NCBI GenBank assembly: GCA_021204765.1
Contig: JAJPYU010000077.1
Location: forward strand, 1 to 9,828
Length of the DNA stretch: 9,828 nucleotides
DNA from: Clostridiales bacterium
GTDB lineage: Bacteria > Bacillota > Clostridia > Lachnospirales > Lachnospiraceae
Reading direction: 5' to 3'
Below are positions 5,318 to 9,828 of this stretch, one piece after another. A program made the position numbers and the translations under genes. Numbering within the stretch: position 1 is the first letter of the stretch; every line of letters starts with the position of its first letter. The notes under the pieces are model-generated. The model made no database searches and had not been told where the DNA came from. It was given only the letters and a program-made list of their open reading frames with translations.

Positions 5318-8300
5318 AATTCTTTTGTGCAGTAGACAGCATCAGCTTGATGCGGTTCAGCTGATTGACCTCGCTTGCTCCCGGATCGAAGTCTATGGCC
5401 ACCACATTGGCACCGGGATACTGATGCCGCAGCTCCTTGATGACTCCCTTGCCCACGATGTGGTTTGGCAGGCAGGCGAAAGGCTGGCAGCAGACGATAT
5501 TATTCACCCCATTGTGGATCAGCTCCACCATCTCTCCGGTGAGGAACCACCCTTCACCGGTCTGGTTGCCCAGGGAGACGATGCTGGTGGCGTGCTTTGC
5601 CGTATCATAGATGCTGGCCGGAGGAGTGAAGTGCCTGCTCTTTGCCAGTGCCTTTGACGCCGGCTTTCTTAAGAATTCCACGCCCCAGATACCCAGTTTC
5701 GCGCGTCTCCAGCTCTTTTGCTTAAATCCCAGATTATCCGCCTTGAACTTCGTATTGTAGAAGCAGTAGAGGAAGAAATCCATCAGGTCAGGCACCACCG
5801 GCTCGGCTCCCTCGGATTCCAGGAGTTCAGCCAGGTAATTATTGGCCAGGGGCATGAATTTCACCAGTATCTCTCCGACGATACCTACTCTCGGCTTTAC
5901 GATATCTTTCCTCGGCAGTTCGTCGAATTCCTTCACCATCTGTTTGCAGTAGTGACAGTATTTTATATGGTTGATGGCGTGATCCTTTCCGAGAAAATCG
6001 GAGAGGATCTTCACCCATTTCTGATGCAGTTCATTGGTGGAGCCGGGCACTGCCTCATAGGGGCGGGTGGCATAGATGCACTTCATCAGTATGTCCCCGA
6101 AGACCAGGCCGTAGATGCCCCGCTGGGCCAGGGAGAAGGTGATCTTGAATCCCGGGTTGCTCTCCAGGGCAGTCAGGTTTAAGGAAATGACAGGTATCTG
6201 GGGATAGCCCGCTTTCTCCAGGGCACGGCGGATAAATCCCACGTAGTTCGACGCACGGCAGCCGCCGCCGGTCTGGGTCATGATGACGGCCAGATGGTCG
6301 GTATCGTATTTCCCTGAAGTCACGGCGTCCATTATCATTCCCACAGTGATGAGGGAAGGGAAGCAGGCGTCGTTATTTACGTATTTAAGTCCCGAGTTGA
6401 TGGCATTTCTGTTGTCATTTCCCAGTATCTCCAGATGGTAGCCGGAGGCCTTGAAGGCCGGCTCCAGTATCTCGAAGTGGACGGGGGACATCTGGGGAGC
6501 CAGGATGGTGTAGGTCTTTCTCATTTCCTCGGTGAAAATCGCTCTGTTGTGGTTGGCCGGGACTATCTTTCTGGAGCAGGCCTGTCTCTCCCTGGTGCGG
6601 ATGGCCGCGATAAGGGAGCGGATACGGATGCGGGCGGCGCCAAGGTTATTTACCTCATCTATCTTAAGGCAGGTGTATATCTTGCCTGATTTGGTCAGGA
6701 TGTCGCTGACCTGGTCCGTGGTGATGGCGTCCAGGCCGCAGCCGAAAGAATTGAGCTGTATGAGATCCAGGTCATCCCTGGTCTTCACATACTGGGCGGC
6801 AGCGTATAGCCGTGAGTGGTACATCCACTGGTCCAGGACGATCAGGGGCCTCTCCACCTGATTCAAGTGGGAGACCGAGTCCTCGGTGAGGACGGCGAAG
6901 CCGTAGGAATTTATCATCTCCGGGATGCCGTGGTTGATCTCCGGGTCGATATGGTAGGGCCGGCCGGCCAGGACTATGCCGCGGCGGCCGTTATCCTCCA
7001 TCCATTTGAGGGTCTCCTCGCCCTTTTTCTTCATGTCGTTTCTGGCGCTTGCCAGCTCCACCCAGGCGTCGTGTACTGCCTGGCGGCTTTCAGATTCCGG
7101 AATGTCAAACTCATCCTTTAACACAATGATGAGGCGGTTGGTTATGATCTCCTCGTCGGTTAAGGCCATGAAGGGATTGACAAGCCGCACTTTCCCGGAA
7201 TTGATCTCATCCACATTATTCTTGATATTCTCCGCGTAGGAGGTGACGATGGGGCAGTTGTAGTTATTTCCCGCCTCCTTAAACTCATTTCTCTCGTAGG
7301 GTATGCAGGGGTAGAAGATGGTTTTCACGCCCTCACCAATCAGCCAGGCGATGTGGCCGTGGGCCAGCTTGGCCGGATAGCACTCGGACTCGCTGGGAAT
7401 GGACTCGATGCCCATCTCATATATCTTCCTGGAAGAAAGGGGAGAGAGCACCACATGGAACTTAAGCTCCTTAAAGAGGGTTGCCCAGAAAGGGTAATCC
7501 TCGTACATATTGAGGACCCGGGGAATGCCCAGTGTGCCTCGGGAGGCCTCCTCCTCGGGGAGAGAGTCATAGGCAAAGACACGGGCTAATTTATACTCGA
7601 ACAGGTTCGGGATATTCTCCTTATTCTTCTCACCGCCCAGAGCTCTCTCGCAGCGGTTCCCGGTAATGTAGCGGCGGCCGCCGGAAAACTGGTTGATAGT
7701 CAGCAGGCAGTTGTTGGTGCATCTGCCGCAGCGGGCCAGTTTCGTGGTAAACTCCAGATTATCGATCTCCTCGGCGGAGAGCATGGTGGAAGGCTTTCCT
7801 TCATAGCGTTCCTTGGCGATCAGGGCCGCGCCGAAGGCGCCCATGATGCCTGCGATATCGGGACGTACAGCCTCGCGCTCGGAGATAGTCTCGAAGCTGC
7901 GCAGGACCGCGTCATTGTAGAAAGTGCCGCCCTGGACCACGATATGTTTCCCTAACTGGGCCGGGTCGGAGAGCTTTATGACTTTAAATAATGCGTTCTT
8001 TATGACAGAGTAGGCCAGTCCTGAGGAGATGTCCGCCACGGTGGCACCCTCCTTCTGGGCCTGTTTTACTTTTGAATTCATGAAGACGGTGCAGCGGGTG
8101 CCCAGGTCTATGGGGTGCTGCGCAAAGAGTGCCTCCTTAGCGAAATCCTCAACTGAGTAGTCCAGGGATTTGGCGAAGGTCTCAATAAAGGAGCCGCAGC
8201 CGGAGGAGCAGGCCTCGTTTAGCTGGACGCTGTCCACGGTGTTGTCCTTAATCTTTATGCACTTCATGTCCTGTCCGCCGATATCCAGGATGCAGTCCAC

Positions 8301-9548
8301 CTCCGGGTCAAAGAAAGCGGCGGCGGTGTAGTGGGCTATGGTCTCCACCTCCCCCTCATCCAGCATGAGGGCGGCCTTTATCAGAGCCTCGCCGTAGCCG
8401 GTGGAGCAGGAGTAGACGATGTGGGCGTCATCGGGCATTATCTCGAAGACTTCCCTTAGGGATTTGATGGATGTGGCCAGGGGACTGCCGTTATTGTTGC
8501 TGTAGAAGGAGTAGAGCAGGGTGCCGTCCTCGCCGACCACAGCCACCTTGGTTGTGGTACTTCCGGCGTCTATGCCCAGGAAACAGTTGCCTTTATAAGT
8601 GGAAAGGTCGCCCTTCTCCACAGTGGCGCGGCTGTGGCGCTCAGTGAATTTATCATAATCCTCCTGAGTCGCAAAGAGGGGATCCATGCGGGCCACCTCG
8701 AACTCCAGATGGAGCTCCCCGGAGAGCTTTTCCATCATCTCCTCAATAGTGACCTGTACCTCTTCTTTATAATTCATGGCGGAGCCTATGGCCGCGAAGA
8801 GGTGGGAATTCTCCGGTACTATGGTGTGCTCGTCATCAAGCTTTAAAGTGCGGATGAAAGCGACTTTTAATTCTGAAAGGAAATGCAGCGGGCCGCCCAG
8901 GAAAGCCACATGACCCCTGATGGGCTTGCCGCAGGCCAGGCCGCTGATGGTCTGGTTTACCACGGCCTGGAAGATGGAGGCGGATAAGTCCTCACGAGTA
9001 GCGCCCTCATTTATCAGGGGCTGGATATCCGATTTCGCAAAGACGCCGCAGCGGGCCGCGATAGGATATAAAGCCTTGTAATTTTTCGCATATTCATTTA
9101 AGCCGCTGGCGTCAGTCTGTATCAGAGAGGCCATCTGGTCTATAAAGGAACCGGTGCCTCCTGCGCAGATGCCGTTCATTCTCTCCTCGACGTTGCCATC
9201 CTCAAAGTAGATGATCTTCGCGTCCTCGCCGCCCAGCTCTATGGCCACGTCGGTCTGGGGAGCGTACTGCTCCAGGGCTGTGGCCACTGCGACCACCTCC
9301 TGTACAAAGGGCACTCCCAGATGCTTTGCCAGGGTCAGGCCGCCGGAGCCGGTGATCATGGGGGCCATTCTCAGGTTGCCCAGCTTATCGTATGCCTTTT
9401 TTATCAGGTCTGACAGGGTCTCGCGGATATTCGCAAAGTGACGCTCATAGTCGGAAAAGAGGAGATTGTCCTCCATGTCCAGGATGGCTATCTTAACTGT
9501 GGTGGAACCTATATCGATACCGAGTTTGTATAAATTGGAATCCTTCAT
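5307..9548 (-). CDS. Fused double CoA-dehydratase activase (BcrAD/BadFG ATPase) with DUF2229-like and HgdB-like regions
   Basis: 1413 residues. Family members use ATP to drive a low-potential electron from a [4Fe-4S] cluster into 2-hydroxyacyl-CoA dehydratases or benzoyl-CoA-type reductases. Domain 1 (about 1-265) is an ASKHA ATPase: DIGSTT 12-17, ELGGEDAK 104-111, Cys128 in GICAGGTG and Cys167 in RCGVF. Domain 2 (about 320-585) repeats it: DAGSTTTK 327-334, DIGGQD 422-427, Cys447 in EACSSGCG and Cys486 in RCTVF. In HgdC the two equivalent cysteines of each monomer share one cluster across the dimer, so the two halves probably hold one internally. A DUF2229-like region starts with CGRCTNNC (Cys607, 610, 614) and Cys633. 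The C-terminal part resembles the HgdB/D-component family, with Cys1198, Cys1201, Cys1262, Cys1353, Cys1354 and Cys1359 as possible cluster ligands. Cytosolic; no membrane segment. An AAGGA ribosome site lies 7 nt before the ATG. No dehydratase or CoA-transferase gene is nearby, so the substrate is unknown. Confidence 0.93.
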   Translation of the reverse strand: MKDSNLYKLGIDIGSTTVKIAILDMEDNLLFSDYERHFANIRETLSDLIKKAYDKLGNLRMAPMITGSGGLTLAKHLGVPFVQEVVAVATALEQYAPQTDVAIELGGEDAKIIYFEDGNVEERMNGICAGGTGSFIDQMASLIQTDASGLNEYAKNYKALYPIAARCGVFAKSDIQPLINEGATREDLSASIFQAVVNQTISGLACGKPIRGHVAFLGGPLHFLSELKVAFIRTLKLDDEHTIVPENSHLFAAIGSAMNYKEEVQVTIEEMMEKLSGELHLEFEVARMDPLFATQEDYDKFTERHSRATVEKGDLSTYKGNCFLGIDAGSTTTKVAVVGEDGTLLYSFYSNNNGSPLATSIKSLREVFEIMPDDAHIVYSCSTGYGEALIKAALMLDEGEVETIAHYTAAAFFDPEVDCILDIGGQDMKCIKIKDNTVDSVQLNEACSSGCGSFIETFAKSLDYSVEDFAKEALFAQHPIDLGTRCTVFMNSKVKQAQKEGATVADISSGLAYSVIKNALFKVIKLSDPAQLGKHIVVQGGTFYNDAVLRSFETISEREAVRPDIAGIMGAFGAALIAKERYEGKPSTMLSAEEIDNLEFTTKLARCGRCTNNCLLTINQFSGGRRYITGNRCERALGGEKNKENIPNLFEYKLARVFAYDSLPEEEASRGTLGIPRVLNMYEDYPFWATLFKELKFHVVLSPLSSRKIYEMGIESIPSESECYPAKLAHGHIAWLIGEGVKTIFYPCIPYERNEFKEAGNNYNCPIVTSYAENIKNNVDEINSGKVRLVNPFMALTDEEIITNRLIIVLKDEFDIPESESRQAVHDAWVELASARNDMKKKGEETLKWMEDNGRRGIVLAGRPYHIDPEINHGIPEMINSYGFAVLTEDSVSHLNQVERPLIVLDQWMYHSRLYAAAQYVKTRDDLDLIQLNSFGCGLDAITTDQVSDILTKSGKIYTCLKIDEVNNLGAARIRIRSLIAAIRTRERQACSRKIVPANHNRAIFTEEMRKTYTILAPQMSPVHFEILEPAFKASGYHLEILGNDNRNAINSGLKYVNNDACFPSLITVGMIMDAVTSGKYDTDHLAVIMTQTGGGCRASNYVGFIRRALEKAGYPQIPVISLNLTALESNPGFKITFSLAQRGIYGLVFGDILMKCIYATRPYEAVPGSTNELHQKWVKILSDFLGKDHAINHIKYCHYCKQMVKEFDELPRKDIVKPRVGIVGEILVKFMPLANNYLAELLESEGAEPVVPDLMDFFLYCFYNTKFKADNLGFKQKSWRRAKLGIWGVEFLRKPASKALAKSRHFTPPASIYDTAKHATSIVSLGNQTGEGWFLTGEMVELIHNGVNNIVCCQPFACLPNHIVGKGVIKELRHQYPGANVVAIDFDPGASEVNQLNRIKLMLSTAQKNLNR

Positions 9549-9609
9549 TAGTGTTTCCTTCTAAAAATGTCGTTTATTATTGCGCTTTTTCTGAATCGCA
9601 ATCTAAACT

Positions 9610-9638
9610 ATTTTAAATCAGAACAGGAAAAAATACAA
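9610..9638 (-). promoter_or_regulatory. Predicted sigma-A promoter for the activase gene
   Basis: On the minus strand, TTGTAT (plus 9633-9638), a 17-bp spacer and TAAAAT (plus 9610-9615) precede the ATG at 9548. The start would be near 9603, giving a leader of about 55 nt with the ribosome site at 9554-9562. The promoter lies just downstream of a terminator on the same strand, so the gene has its own start signal. Confidence 0.62.
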
Positions 9639-9663
9639 TTCATTTTACAGAATCTTAATAATC

Positions 9664-9699
9664 AAAAAAACGCCTATCCTGTCTGCACACAGGATAGGC
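9664..9699 (-). terminator. Intrinsic terminator upstream of the activase gene
   Basis: A perfect 11-bp stem, GCCTATCCTGT (9672-9682) with ACAGGATAGGC (9689-9699), and a 6-base loop. On the minus strand it is followed by one G and then seven T (plus 9664-9670). On the plus strand no T-tract follows, so it works leftwards only. It must end a transcript that starts to its right. Confidence 0.88.
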
Positions 9700-9755
9700 A
9701 CAGCCCATAAGGGCTAGGTCGTTTCTGGGTGGCATCCACTTTGGAGCGGATGCTT
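9664..9755 (-). ncRNA. Candidate small structured RNA of about 90 nt, unidentified
   Basis: A promoter (9762-9790) and an intrinsic terminator (9664-9699) on the minus strand bracket about 90 bases without a convincing reading frame. In RNA order the folds are: GCATCC/GGATGC (plus 9748-9753 with 9732-9737, 10-base loop), a single-stranded linker, AGCCC/GGGCT (plus 9711-9715 with 9702-9706, 4-base loop) and the terminator stem. I do not recognise the family. It could be a stand-alone small RNA, or a leader or attenuator for the activase gene 115 nt further on, or the tail of a transcript starting outside the window. Confidence 0.5.
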
Positions 9756-9761
9756 TCCTTG

Positions 9762-9790
9762 TATATAAATTAACATGATACTAAGGTCAA
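9762..9790 (-). promoter_or_regulatory. Predicted promoter for the small RNA candidate
   Basis: On the minus strand, TTGACC (plus 9785-9790), a 17-bp spacer and TATATA (plus 9762-9767). The predicted start near 9755 falls immediately before the first hairpin of the RNA candidate, which supports a short self-contained unit. Confidence 0.5.
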
Positions 9791-9828
9791 AAGGTATGAT
9801 ACCTACGGATTGCTACGTGCTACGCACT
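9775..9828. repeat. Cluster of short direct and inverted repeats at the window end
   Basis: ATGATAC occurs at 9775-9781 and 9796-9802. GGTATGATACC (9793-9803) is an inverted repeat with a single central base. TGCTACG is repeated in tandem at 9811-9817 and 9818-9824, and CTACG also occurs at 9803-9807. GTGC/GCAC at 9817-9827 can fold with a 3-base loop. No coding frame is open here. It may be the edge of a dispersed intergenic repeat, cut by the window. Confidence 0.45.

Noticed and set aside
9664..9753. CRISPR array or tRNA in the right-hand intergenic region
   Set aside because: The stems differ from each other and are not regularly spaced copies, and no cloverleaf or TTC loop can be drawn.
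9732..9755. Possible tetrahydrofolate riboswitch, because the minus strand reads GCATCCGCTCCA like the 3' end of that element
   Set aside because: The 5' strand (GGAGAGTAGA-like) and the central helices are absent upstream, and GCATCC here pairs with a GGATGC downstream. The short match is probably chance.
9714..9776. Minus-strand 20-codon reading frame within the small RNA region
   Set aside because: No ribosome site before its ATG, the ATG precedes the predicted RNA start, and the frame runs through the hairpins.

Overview
The window looks like chromosomal DNA from a Gram-positive anaerobe of the Clostridia, most likely a gut Lachnospiraceae. This rests on strong AGGAGG-type ribosome sites, sigma-A-like TTGATA/TATAAT promoters, moderate GC content with many ATA and TTA/CTG codons, and a very long oxygen-sensitive CoA-activase protein of a kind common in these bacteria. 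Genus or species cannot be named from sequence reading alone.

Layout, left to right. (1) Positions 1-613, minus strand: a TetR-family repressor whose 3' end runs into a suspicious C9/T10 homopolymer at the window edge. (2) Positions 614-851: a compact regulatory region with overlapping promoters for both strands and two inverted repeats that share the heptamer TTGTGTC, a likely operator region. (3) Positions 852-4298, plus strand: a single-polypeptide ABC exporter (ATPase fused to an FtsX/MacB-like permease) with an unusually large ectodomain of about 700 residues, containing pentapeptide-like repeats and a Ser/Ala/Met-rich helical repeat. (4) Positions 4322-4368: an intrinsic terminator whose loop carries an extended -10 promoter box. 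(5) Positions 4383-5285, plus strand: a patatin-like phospholipase of the YjjU/RssA type. (6) Positions 5275-5317: a perfect 43-bp palindrome that serves as shared terminator for two convergent genes and encodes the last residues and stop codon of both. (7) Positions 5307-9548, minus strand: a 1413-residue fusion of two CoA-dehydratase activase (BcrAD/BadFG-type ASKHA ATPase) domains, a cysteine-rich DUF2229-like region and an HgdB-like C-terminal region. (8) Positions 9549-9828: that gene's promoter and, further upstream on the same strand, a self-contained promoter-to-terminator unit that probably makes a structured RNA of about 90 nt. The window then ends in short repeats.

How the parts fit: the TetR regulator and the ABC exporter form a typical divergent repressor/exporter pair, where a ligand would release repression of the exporter. 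The patatin gene has its own start signals and is probably a separate unit. The activase fusion stands alone, with no dehydratase, CoA-transferase or electron-transfer genes in view, so its substrate cannot be named. The least explained items are the oversized exporter ectodomain, the orphan activase fusion and the small RNA candidate in front of it.
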